Assembly (NCBI GenBank): GCA_028282705.1
Contig: JANQHI010000084.1
Location: 1-64,000 of the forward strand
Length of the DNA stretch: 64,000 bases
DNA from: Prolixibacteraceae bacterium
Lineage (GTDB): Bacteria; Bacteroidota; Bacteroidia; Bacteroidales; Prolixibacteraceae
Direction of reading: 5' to 3'
Part shown: one piece after another, positions 37,501-45,362 of the stretch
How positions within the stretch are numbered: the first letter of the stretch is position 1
Layout: each line of letters opens with the position of its first letter
Translations under genes and position numbers: made by a program
Notes under the pieces: model-generated
The model's input: the letters and a program-made list of their open reading frames with translations, nothing else
Told to the model about the DNA's origin: nothing
The model's database searches: none

Positions 37501-37821
37501 TTACCCAATAAACTTGTTTTTCCCAATTAGCGCATTTAATACCATTATTTGATTTTTTCCTGCATCTGGGGTACAGAAGCAGGGGTTATTAACATCAGTA
37601 TAAATCTAGAAATAAGATTTCAATATTACAAATTTAATTTACCCCCCCCTTTCTTTTGGTTTTTATGCAATGGTACTTATCTCACGTATTCAGTATGTTA
37701 GGTGTGTTATAGGTATTCTTTGTGTTATAGAATATGTTAAATGATGTTAAGTGCAGGGTTACCTTTTTGTGTTTTACAGGAGCAGCAAGTTTATGTATTG
37801 CTATTTGATGAAAAGGGCGAC

Positions 37822-37897
37822 AGCCATTTACAACTTTATTGATACCCACACAGCATTGCTTAGGACAATGGGAACCATTATCCAGGAATATGAATAA
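37822..37897 (+). repeat. Right copy of 76-bp tolC-3'-end direct repeat (orphan)
   Basis: An isolated copy of the last 25 codons and stop (TAA) of tolC, with no tolC sequence upstream of it. It is followed after 15 bases by a hairpin of the AACTGG type. Matches 33393-33468 at 71 of 76 positions. Confidence 0.9.
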
Positions 37898-37912
37898 GGA
37901 TTTATATAAAAA

Positions 37913-37940
37913 GAACTGGCCATTCTGAAAAGGCCAGTTC
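37913..37940 (-). terminator. AACTGG-type terminator downstream of the S9 peptidase
   Basis: Perfect 9-bp stem GAACTGGCC / GGCCAGTTC with a 10-base loop. On the minus strand it is followed by TTTTTATATAAA, fitting a terminator for the S9 peptidase gene. It may also block tolC-direction transcription. Confidence 0.7.
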
Positions 37941-37968
37941 CCCATTAGTTTATTCTCTTTTAGTTATA

Positions 37969-40569
37969 TTATTTTGCCCTCTTTTTACTAGGGGTCATTT
38001 TCGTTTCCCTGCGCATCTCAAAAATATCAGTGCTGATAGAATAGTCGCCAATCAGGTGTTTACAGAAGTAATCAGCTTTCAGCCAGAAAAAATATTCAGT
38101 ATGGCCCCCAAAACCATGCCTTTGCCCTGGCATAATAAAAAAGTCAAAACGTTTTTTAGCTTTTATCAAAGCATTCGCCATCCTTATAGTATTCCCTGGG
38201 TGTACATTGTTGTCCATGTCCCCAGTTACTAATAACAACTTTCCTCTCAGGTTTTTGGCAAGCTGTGAATTCTTTTCAATTTCATATAAAAATTTGACCT
38301 CACCATCTTTTTCAATTTTCTCTTTCACACCATGGTGCTTTTCACTCCACCAACGATTGTAGATATTATTCTCATGGTTACCTGCTGATGAGACAGCTAC
38401 TTTATAGAAATCAGGGTATTGGCACAATGCTGCAGTAGACATGAACCCACCGCCAGAGTGGCCACAAATCCCGACCTTTTCAATATCAAGGAATTTATGC
38501 TTGTCAGCTAACTGCTCTGCTACATATTTTTTATCAGCCAACCCATAATCCCTGAGGTCACCATAGCCATAGTTGTGATACCATTTTGAGCGGCTTGGAT
38601 GGCCTCCCCTGTTTCCAAGGGTAATTACAACAAAGCCCAATTGGGCAAAACGGTCAGTCCTATCCATGCGTGCTGAAAATGATGTGTTTACAGCCTCTGT
38701 TTGAGGTCCTGGGTATACATATTCAATAATGGGGTATTTCAGGGTTGAGTCAAAGTTGAAAGGTTTATACATTACCCCATAAATATCTGTAATCCCATCA
38801 GCAGCTTTGGTTTTAAATGGTTCAGGGAATTGGTAACCAGCTGCAAACAGGTTGCTAAGGTCAGCTGATTCTAAAGCCATAACCCTGTTGCCATTATTAT
38901 CCCTGATCTCTGACATAGGGACAGTATTTACCCTTGAATAATTATTTATGAAATACTTGTAAGAATCACTCATTGTAACTGAATGGGTAAAATTGCCTGG
39001 GTTCAATAGTTCCAACCCTGTCCCATCAAGGTTTACTTTATAGAAATGGTTATAATAAGGGTTTTCTCCTTTTTCGCGCCCATTGGCAGTGAAATAAAGC
39101 ACCCTGTTTTTCTCATCTATTTTTACAATATTATTGCAATGCCATGGACCAGAAGTAATTTGCTTTTTTACATTCCCATTTTCATCATACAGGTAAAAAT
39201 GTGCCCAGCCATCCCTTTCTGACCAGTGTACCAGTTCTTTCCCATTGCCTAGAATCCTTGGGGCACGAATTTCAACATAAGTATTTAAACGTTCTTCAAC
39301 CAAGGCTCTTACTTCACCAGTTTCAACATCAGCCACACAGATATCAATTTTATGTAAGTCGCGGCTAGTCCTGGTAAAATAGATTTTATCAGATGTTTCA
39401 GCCAGCCAAACCCTTGGCACATAATCTTCTAGGCGTTCTTTATGTGTTAAAGCCCCATTGCTGATGGAAACACTTTGGTTCTTAAAATTCTCAACATTGA
39501 TGGTTTTACCCTTTTTTGTGTCCATATCAAATACCCATAGTTCAACTTCTTTTGCCCCTTTTTCACCAGGCATCTGGTATTTGTAGGTTTCCAATTCAGG
39601 GCGTGGTTGTGCCATTACATTTATTACCCATAGGTCTTTTAATTCCCTGGTATCCTGCCTTGTCAGTGCAAAACGTTTTGAGTCACGCGACCAGGTGACC
39701 CAAGCTCCCCTGCGTTTTTCCTGTTCTTCTTTTATCTTTTTTTCATCATCATTTACCTTGGCTTCCCAGCCCCCACCATAAGCATAGTTTTTTACACCAT
39801 CAGTGGTTAGCTGGTTTTCAACTATAGTTGAATCTTTTTCATCTTCTTTGGCTTTCAGGTAGTTTTCCTTATCCATCCAGTACAAGTTGTAATTCCTTGC
39901 AAAAACCACATATTCGCCATCAGGTGAAATATTTGCCCATGAAGGGTTTTTCTTTTCTTCTTTCCAATCTTCTATTTCATAAAGCTCACCTGTATTAAGG
40001 TTATATTCCAAATGAAATACCTTCTTTTTAGGTTTTTTATCTTTACCATCCTTTTTTGATTTTTCTTTACCTTTTTTATCATCATCTTTTTTCTCTTCCT
40101 CCTTTTCTTCTATATCTTCCTTTTTTTCAGTATCACCTTCTTCTTCCTCAGCCTCTTCATCTTCCTTTTCATATTGGGTACTTGTTACATCAAACTGGAA
40201 AACAATATCTTCCTTTTTAAATTTAGGCCTGATGGGTGGCAGGTGCTGCCAGTCATAAGGGTCTTTGGTGATCCTGGTGAGCATGGCTGCCATTTTATGG
40301 TTATCAAACAAAGGTGTTTTTGATTTTTTGTTAAGGTCAACCAAGTAATAGAATGTACCCTCTGTTGTTTTGTAGGAATACCAAAATTTGTCGCCAGTTT
40401 TTAACCAGTTTGGCCTTACAGAGGTACTGAAAACCATCTTTTCCAATTTTGTTGGAGAAAAACGTTCAGCTAACCTGTAATTGGCATGTTCAATGGGTTT
40501 GTTTTGAGCATTGCTGAAAATTGTAACAAGCAGGAATGCTACTGCAATAAAAGAAGTTTTTAAGTTCAT
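37969..40569 (-). CDS. S9-family (prolyl oligopeptidase/DPP IV-like) exported peptidase
   Basis: 866 aa with a signal peptide ('FIAVAFLLVTIFSNAQ'). The N-terminal half fits a DPP IV-type beta-propeller ('ANISPDGEYVVFARNYNLYW', 'YAYGGGWEAKVN', 'WSRDSKRFALTR'), and the C-terminal alpha/beta-hydrolase has nucleophile Ser705 in 'GHSGGG', Asp786 in 'GDMDNNVHPGN' and His818 in 'QRHGFGG'. An unusual insert of about 50 residues made almost only of E, D and K lies near residues 125-175. It probably cleaves peptides in the periplasm. It is a single-gene unit flanked by hairpin terminators. Confidence 0.92.
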   Translation of the reverse strand: MNLKTSFIAVAFLLVTIFSNAQNKPIEHANYRLAERFSPTKLEKMVFSTSVRPNWLKTGDKFWYSYKTTEGTFYYLVDLNKKSKTPLFDNHKMAAMLTRITKDPYDWQHLPPIRPKFKKEDIVFQFDVTSTQYEKEDEEAEEEEGDTEKKEDIEEKEEEKKDDDKKGKEKSKKDGKDKKPKKKVFHLEYNLNTGELYEIEDWKEEKKNPSWANISPDGEYVVFARNYNLYWMDKENYLKAKEDEKDSTIVENQLTTDGVKNYAYGGGWEAKVNDDEKKIKEEQEKRRGAWVTWSRDSKRFALTRQDTRELKDLWVINVMAQPRPELETYKYQMPGEKGAKEVELWVFDMDTKKGKTINVENFKNQSVSISNGALTHKERLEDYVPRVWLAETSDKIYFTRTSRDLHKIDICVADVETGEVRALVEERLNTYVEIRAPRILGNGKELVHWSERDGWAHFYLYDENGNVKKQITSGPWHCNNIVKIDEKNRVLYFTANGREKGENPYYNHFYKVNLDGTGLELLNPGNFTHSVTMSDSYKYFINNYSRVNTVPMSEIRDNNGNRVMALESADLSNLFAAGYQFPEPFKTKAADGITDIYGVMYKPFNFDSTLKYPIIEYVYPGPQTEAVNTSFSARMDRTDRFAQLGFVVITLGNRGGHPSRSKWYHNYGYGDLRDYGLADKKYVAEQLADKHKFLDIEKVGICGHSGGGFMSTAALCQYPDFYKVAVSSAGNHENNIYNRWWSEKHHGVKEKIEKDGEVKFLYEIEKNSQLAKNLRGKLLLVTGDMDNNVHPGNTIRMANALIKAKKRFDFFIMPGQRHGFGGHTEYFFWLKADYFCKHLIGDYSISTDIFEMRRETKMTPSKKRAK

Positions 40570-40773
40570 ATTAGATGTATTTTATGATATTTTAATAAAT
40601 CAGGTTATAACAATTAAGTATATTTAACCATGTAAATAGGTGTCTAAAATGGGGATTTGTTACAACAAAAAGTATGATTTTTGAACTTAATAGATGAGAT
40701 TCCAACAATTTAGGTATTTATTAAGGTAAAATCATGTAGTTTTTTTAGTTGAAAACAGAAGGAAATATATAAA

Positions 40774-40802
40774 GAACTGGTCTTTTTTTTAGAGACCAGT
40801 TC
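40774..40802 (-). terminator. AACTGG-type terminator downstream of the MazG-like gene
   Basis: Perfect 10-bp stem GAACTGGTCT / AGACCAGTTC with an A/T loop. On the minus strand it is followed by TTTATATATTT, and it lies 16 bases after the MazG-like stop codon. Confidence 0.7.
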
Positions 40803-40817
40803 CCACCCATATGCATT

Positions 40818-41135
40818 TTATTTCCAAGTCCTTTTTTTATTTTTTTCTTCTTTTCTCCTGAAGGCTTTTTCCAGGTCAATATTACTCCTGTTGGCTATGG
40901 CACAGAGGTAAATAAATATGTCAGTGAGTTCATCCCCAACTTCATTAAAATTGGAATTTGTATCAATAGACAACCCTTCTTGTTTCCTGACTGATTTAAA
41001 TAACTCACCCACTTCTTCACCTAATAGCAGGCATTTGTCACGGATTGTTTGGGTAATAAAACCACGTTCTACTTCAAGTTCTTTTACATATTCCTGGAAA
41101 TCAATTAGGGTAGGGCTTGGTTTTAGTTCAGGCAT
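40818..41135 (-). CDS. MazG-like nucleotide pyrophosphohydrolase
   Basis: 105 aa, a single MazG domain. The metal-binding helices show 'LGEEVGELFKSVRK' and 'NEVGDELTDIFIYLCAIANR' (ExxE..ExxD pattern), followed by 'LEKAFRRKEEKNKKRTW'. Family members hydrolyse NTPs or dNTPs, including damaged ones, to the monophosphate. It lies downstream of the SDR gene on the same strand with a 60-base gap holding a short GGAACTGGC/GCC hairpin. Confidence 0.85.
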   Translation of the reverse strand: MPELKPSPTLIDFQEYVKELEVERGFITQTIRDKCLLLGEEVGELFKSVRKQEGLSIDTNSNFNEVGDELTDIFIYLCAIANRSNIDLEKAFRRKEEKNKKRTWK

Positions 41136-41165
41136 AATAAAATTAGTTTATGGGAATTTAGGAAC

Positions 41166-41184
41166 TGGCATACAAAAAAAGCCA
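41166..41184 (-). terminator. Weak hairpin after the SDR gene
   Basis: TGGC / GCCA stem of 4 bp around an A-rich loop, with the same GCCAGTTCC flank as the stronger AACTGG-type hairpins. Possibly a decayed copy. Confidence 0.3.
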
Positions 41185-41195
41185 TAATTATTATA

Positions 41196-41912
41196 TTAAA
41201 AAATACTTTTGGCAGATTCAATTACTACTTCTTTAATCCTTGCTCCTGGAGAAAGGCTCAATAAAAATTCAATGGTTTTGGCAATATCTTCAGGTTGTAT
41301 CATTTCATGCCCATCCAACAATGAGCCAGCTTCATAGGCCATGTCAGTATCTACCCAGCCAGGGCATATGGCAGTAACAGAAACCCCATAGGGGGCTAGT
41401 TCCCTATAAAATGATTCACTCAGGCCAACCAACCCAAACTTTGAAGCACTATACCCTCCACTATCTGAGAACCCAACTTTGCCAGCCCTTGATGCAATAT
41501 TAAAAATTGCACCACTTTGCTGCAATTTCATATGGGTAGCTACTTGCTTCATAAGAATAAATGGGGCTTTTAGGTTGGTATCTATTTGCAGGCTAAATTC
41601 ATTATCAGCCAAAGCTGATGAGCCACTTCTATAAATCCCTGCATTATTTACCAATACATCAATCCTGCCTAATTTACTGGTAATTTCATTTATACAACCA
41701 GTAATGGCTTGTGTGTTTGTAACATCAAAACCAAAAAGTAAGGGCACATGTGAACCAGGTAATTTTTTTATTTCTGTGGCCACTGATTTTAACTTGCCAA
41801 CTTCTCTTGCAACCAATACAAGTTGGTACTTTAATGTTGCCATTTTCAGGGCTATTGACCTTCCAATTCCACGATTTGCCCCAGTTATTATTGCTACAGG
41901 ATATGGTATCAT
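41196..41912 (-). CDS. Short-chain dehydrogenase/reductase
   Basis: 238 aa classical SDR. Cofactor motif 'TGANRGIGRSIA' (about residues 10-21, NADPH/NADH binding), 'VLVNNAGIYRSG', catalytic 'YSASKFGLVGLSE' and 'PGWVDTDMA'. It resembles 3-oxoacyl-ACP reductases and sugar or alcohol dehydrogenases, and the substrate cannot be assigned. Upstream lie the 56-bp repeat and the toxin-antitoxin cassette. Confidence 0.88.
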   Translation of the reverse strand: MIPYPVAIITGANRGIGRSIALKMATLKYQLVLVAREVGKLKSVATEIKKLPGSHVPLLFGFDVTNTQAITGCINEITSKLGRIDVLVNNAGIYRSGSSALADNEFSLQIDTNLKAPFILMKQVATHMKLQQSGAIFNIASRAGKVGFSDSGGYSASKFGLVGLSESFYRELAPYGVSVTAICPGWVDTDMAYEAGSLLDGHEMIQPEDIAKTIEFLLSLSPGARIKEVVIESAKSIF

Positions 41913-42023
41913 GACGATAATTTTAAAAGAGTTGTAATTTTAGTTTAAGGGTCAAAGCCCATTTTCATAGGTTTTAGCCCATGTTTAGTAAAGATACCAA
42001 TTTATAGGATAACCTAATGAAAA

Positions 42024-42079
42024 GGGTAGTGCAGTTTTTAACAGCATTTTTGGAAGCTGGAAACCTCCATTACTTATTT
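42024..42079. repeat. 56-bp direct repeat, copy A (distal to response regulator)
   Basis: Matches 42719-42774 at 50 of 56 positions, 695 bases apart. It contains GCAGTTTTTAACAGC, itself a small imperfect palindrome. Read on the minus strand, copy A keeps an AAA-TAA at the place where copy B has the AAA-TAG end of the response regulator gene. Confidence 0.88.
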
Positions 42080-42101
42080 GTGAGGTGTTCTAATCAATTG
42101 A

Positions 42102-42380
42102 TTATGAAGTTTTTTCAATAAGCCTTCCATTAATAAATTTATGCAAGATACTTGACACATAAGTTTGGTAAGGGATTCCTTCATTTACAGCTTTCCTTTT
42201 TAATTCATTTAAGTCCCTGCTTGATAAACGAATATTGATCCTCTTTTCCTTTTTCAGTGTATATGATGCAATTGAAGCATATTCTTCTTTGGACTCTTCC
42301 AGGTGGCTAATGCTTCTCCAATCTTCATTTTTTATGGAGTTCAATATTTCAAGTTCTTCTTTATTTAGTTTCATACTCAT
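42102..42380 (-). CDS. CopG/BrnA-like antitoxin
   Basis: 92 aa. The N-terminus is acidic ('EELEILNSIKNEDWRSI'). The C-terminal half has a ribbon-helix-helix-like pattern 'KRINIRLSSRDLNELKRKA' followed by 'EGIPYQTYVSSILHKFINGR', the usual ending of antitoxins paired with BrnT-type toxins. It would neutralise the toxin and repress the operon. Its ATG overlaps the toxin stop by 4 bases, and toxin-first order is typical for brnT-brnA. Confidence 0.85.
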   Translation of the reverse strand: MSMKLNKEELEILNSIKNEDWRSISHLEESKEEYASIASYTLKKEKRINIRLSSRDLNELKRKAVNEGIPYQTYVSSILHKFINGRLIEKTS

Positions 42381-42655
42381 GGTTTATCCCTCCTATATTT
42401 TTTAGTTGCCTTTCTGCTTGGAATAATTGTTTTTAAAAATATTTCCTGCTCATTTTCAATAAATGGGAAAAGGTAAATGTAATCTTCAATTTCAATGACA
42501 AATATTTTTTGGTTAGGGTATTTATCCAAATTTGGATGTTCAATAATATCAATAACCAATTTTTGGGATATGTAAAACAGAATATCCTCAAATCCTATAT
42601 TCCTATTCTTTTTGAGCCAATTATTTTTGTGGTTATCCCAATTGAAATATTTCAT
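42377..42655 (-). CDS. BrnT-like ribonuclease toxin
   Basis: 92 aa. The sequence fits BrnT/RelE-fold toxins: 'FNWDNHKNNWLKKNRNIGFED' near the N-terminus (shown here to 20 residues or fewer as 'WDNHKNNWLKKNRNIGFED'), 'IIEHPNLDKYPNQKIFVIEI' and the C-terminal 'IIPSRKATKKY'. Such toxins cut mRNA under stress. It is the first gene of a two-gene operon whose promoter carries an 18-bp palindrome. The pair lies between two 56-bp direct repeats, suggesting arrival as a unit. Confidence 0.82.
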   Translation of the reverse strand: MKYFNWDNHKNNWLKKNRNIGFEDILFYISQKLVIDIIEHPNLDKYPNQKIFVIEIEDYIYLFPFIENEQEIFLKTIIPSRKATKKYRRDKP

Positions 42656-42691
42656 GTACCAAATTTAGTACATTGTGTGCATTTTGTCAAC
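42655..42691 (-). promoter_or_regulatory. Toxin-antitoxin promoter with overlapping palindromic operator
   Basis: On the minus strand GTTG (42691-42688), a 20-base spacer, then TAAATTTG (42667-42660), matching the -33/-7 pattern of Bacteroidota. The -7 box lies inside an almost perfect 18-bp palindrome, TGTAC-TAAATTTG-GTACA (42655-42672), which touches the toxin ATG. This fits repression by the antitoxin, and the transcript would have almost no leader. Confidence 0.65.
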
Positions 42692-42718
42692 ATCAAAATT
42701 GATATTTTAATTTTAGAT

Positions 42719-42774
42719 GGGTGGTGCAGTTTTTAACAGCATTTGTGTAAGCTAGAAACCTCCATTTCCTATTT
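42719..42774. repeat. 56-bp direct repeat, copy B (at the response-regulator stop codon)
   Basis: Overlaps the last codon and TAG stop of the response regulator and its first 50 downstream bases. Matches 42024-42079 at 50 of 56 positions. Confidence 0.88.
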
Positions 42775-43458
42775 TATTTCTAGCAAGAAACCACTTCCAT
42801 GTATATTTTTTATTTCAATGGAAGGGTCAGCAGCAAGGTATTTTCTAAGTTTTGTGATAAAAACATCCATGCTCCTGGCCGTGAAATACCCATCTTCCCC
42901 CCATATTTTGTTAAGGGCAGTTTCGCGTGGTAATAACACATTTTCATGTTGGCACAGCAGCTTCAATAGTTCTGCCTCTTTTGGTGAAAGTTGTTGGGTA
43001 TTTCTGCCCATGGTTACTTGCCTGAGCCTATAATCAAAATGGAATTTTCCTACCTTAAACTCATTTGCCTCTTCAGGAGGTATGTGGTCATTCCTTTTCA
43101 ATATTGCCCTGATCTTCACAACCAATACCTCAGTATCAAAAGGTTTGGTTATATAATCATCAGCACCCATTTTGTACCCTTTAAGGATATCTTCTTTCAG
43201 TGATTTGGCTGTGAGGAAAATTATGGGAACATCATCATCCAGGCTCCTTATTTCAGAACCAATGGTAAAGCCATCAATATTGGGAAGCATAACATCCAGT
43301 ATGCAAATATCAAATTTTCCATTCTTAAACCTTTCCAGGGCACATTTACCATCATCAACCCAGGCAACCTCAAATTCATGGATTTCTAGGTATGATTTTA
43401 AAACAGCCCCAAAACTCAGGTCATCTTCAACCAGGAATATTTTTGCTTTTTCTTTCAT
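42769..43458 (-). CDS. OmpR-family response regulator
   Basis: 229 aa. The receiver domain has phosphoacceptor Asp55 ('ICILDVMLPN'), 'IFLTAKS' and 'DDYITKPFD'. A C-terminal winged-helix domain follows ('QLSPKEAELLKLLCQHEN', 'GYFTARSMDVFITKLRKYL'). It begins 8 bases after the histidine kinase gene, which is therefore its partner. The likely target is the divergent gene at 45363. Confidence 0.95.
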   Translation of the reverse strand: MKEKAKIFLVEDDLSFGAVLKSYLEIHEFEVAWVDDGKCALERFKNGKFDICILDVMLPNIDGFTIGSEIRSLDDDVPIIFLTAKSLKEDILKGYKMGADDYITKPFDTEVLVVKIRAILKRNDHIPPEEANEFKVGKFHFDYRLRQVTMGRNTQQLSPKEAELLKLLCQHENVLLPRETALNKIWGEDGYFTARSMDVFITKLRKYLAADPSIEIKNIHGSGFLLEIK

Positions 43459-43466
43459 CTTATTAT

Positions 43467-45227
43467 TTATTCCCTCATAAATGGTAAAAAAACATGGAAA
43501 TAACTTCCTTTACCAGGTTCACTCTGTACTGAAATGGTTCCCTTGTTGGCTTCAACAACAGCTTTAACATAGCTCAACCCCAACCCAAAACCTTTCACAT
43601 TATGGATATTTCCACTGGACTGCCTGTAAAAACGCTCAAAAATTTTCCCTTGGACAACTTTGCTCATTCCAATACCTTTGTCACTCACAGTTATTAAAAC
43701 TCCTTTTTGGGTATTTTTTGAAGAAACAAAAATTTCAGGAGAATTTGGTGAATACTTATTGGCATTATCTAGTAAATTATACACAATGTTGGTACAATGT
43801 ATTTTGTCAGTTGTAATTACAGGGTTGGTGGCTGCAAGCTCAGATTCAACTTTTCCACCACGTTTTTCAACCTGAAGGATAATCCCCTGTATGGCATCTT
43901 TTACCAGGCTATGCACATCAATTGCTTCCCATTTAAATTCAAAATCTTCTTTGTCAAGGCGTGCAATGGTAAGTATATCTTCAACCTGCCTGTTCATCCT
44001 GATATTCTCTTTTTTTATCATCCCTGCAAAGTATTTTATCTTATCAGGCTTATCAATAACCTTGTCATTTGAAATAGAATCAACTGCTACTGATATGGTG
44101 GCAATGGGGGTCTTAAATTCATGGGTCATGTTATTGATAAAATCAGATTTCATTTCTGAAATTTTCTTTTGTTTGAGGATGTAGAAAATACTCAGTGCAA
44201 AAGTCATCAGGATAAATAATGAAAAAACCAAAGAGGTAATCAAAAGCCAACTTACTGATTTGTAGATAAATGAGTCGCGTTTTGGAAAATATAAAGCTAG
44301 CTTTATATTTTTCTCAATAATGTCATCAGGGTAAAGCTTAGTAGAGAAATAGCTGTCAGCAAGTTTTAAAGTATCTGCTTTTTCTGAATGGCTTGTGAGG
44401 ATAGTATCAATAAAAACCCCATACTCAAAATTGATGGGGATATTCCTGTTTTCCAATTCTTCTTTTAACACATCCCCAACTAATTTGTTATCCAACTTTT
44501 TTAAATCAAATGTGGTTATTTCTGATACAAACTGGTTCATTGATTCTTTGATTTTCCACACTTTTTGCCTGGCTTTGGTGGTGATATCAGGTGTGTAAAT
44601 AATGGAATTATCAATGTTGTTGGCAAAAGAATCAAGGTGGATAAAACTTCTGGTTAATAAGCTATCAACCTCAATAATAGAATCTTTTCTTATAATAATA
44701 ACATCATCAGAAGATGAATTCACATAAACATCCTGCCTTGATGAATCATGGAATTGCTTTATGTGGTATTTAAAAACAGCATTTTGGTTGCTATCTGGTT
44801 CAAAATACAAACTAATGGATGCATTCCCTGATATGGGTTTTAATTCTTTTTTTATCAATTTGGGATTAATTGTTTGGACCACTGCATTGTGCCCTAGAGC
44901 CACTATCTTTGGTTGATTTTTTATGATATGCTCTTCATGGTCAGCATGTTCATCTTCCGGCAAATCTTCATGCAGGTCAATATCAACAGTTATCTCTTCA
45001 TTTGTCCATTGCGGTGAATCATGAAATACTATATCACTTATTACATCCAGGTCTTGTATTTTCTGGAGGCGTTTAGAGGTGTGGATCAAAGCCTCATTTA
45101 CGCCATGGGAGAACAATTCATTTTTCACTTTCAGGGCATTATTTATCCATATCATTTGGATTATAATGATACCAATGATAGAAACACCCATTAACACAAT
45201 TAAACCCGTGAATAATTTTTTGTTCAT
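43467..45227 (-). CDS. Membrane sensor histidine kinase
   Basis: 586 aa. Two membrane segments (about residues 5-27 and 325-350) bracket a periplasmic sensor of about 300 residues that includes a His/Asp/Glu-rich stretch ('DEHADHEEH', which could bind metal). Next come HisKA with phosphorylated His369 ('NMTHEFKTPIA') and HATPase_c ('NLLDNANKYSPNSPE', 'VSDKGIGM', 'GFGLGLSYVKAVVEANKGTI'). The sensor is not a known domain to me. It is the first gene of the kinase-regulator pair. Confidence 0.93.
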   Translation of the reverse strand: MNKKLFTGLIVLMGVSIIGIIIIQMIWINNALKVKNELFSHGVNEALIHTSKRLQKIQDLDVISDIVFHDSPQWTNEEITVDIDLHEDLPEDEHADHEEHIIKNQPKIVALGHNAVVQTINPKLIKKELKPISGNASISLYFEPDSNQNAVFKYHIKQFHDSSRQDVYVNSSSDDVIIIRKDSIIEVDSLLTRSFIHLDSFANNIDNSIIYTPDITTKARQKVWKIKESMNQFVSEITTFDLKKLDNKLVGDVLKEELENRNIPINFEYGVFIDTILTSHSEKADTLKLADSYFSTKLYPDDIIEKNIKLALYFPKRDSFIYKSVSWLLITSLVFSLFILMTFALSIFYILKQKKISEMKSDFINNMTHEFKTPIATISVAVDSISNDKVIDKPDKIKYFAGMIKKENIRMNRQVEDILTIARLDKEDFEFKWEAIDVHSLVKDAIQGIILQVEKRGGKVESELAATNPVITTDKIHCTNIVYNLLDNANKYSPNSPEIFVSSKNTQKGVLITVSDKGIGMSKVVQGKIFERFYRQSSGNIHNVKGFGLGLSYVKAVVEANKGTISVQSEPGKGSYFHVFLPFMRE

Positions 45228-45326
45228 GCTTCAAATATAGGAATTTATGATAGCCTGTTTTTGATTTTAACTTTTCCTTAACAGATTTTAACCAGTTCAT
45301 AACTGATTGAACAGGTGGGGGTAAGC

Positions 45327-45334
45327 TATCTTTG
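45327..45334 (+). promoter_or_regulatory. -7 box for the divergent acidic-protein gene
   Basis: TATCTTTG matches TAnnTTTG 28 bases before the ATG at 45363. An ATTG at 45306-45309 gives a 17-base spacer, a little short for a -33 element. Confidence 0.5.
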
Positions 45335-45362
45335 TTTGCAGGAAATCATAAATTTTGAAAAT

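Noticed and set aside
37682-37945. 87-codon minus-strand open frame over the orphan tolC end
   Set aside because: It only reads the complement of the duplicated tolC codons and the hairpin, and shows no signal or family pattern.
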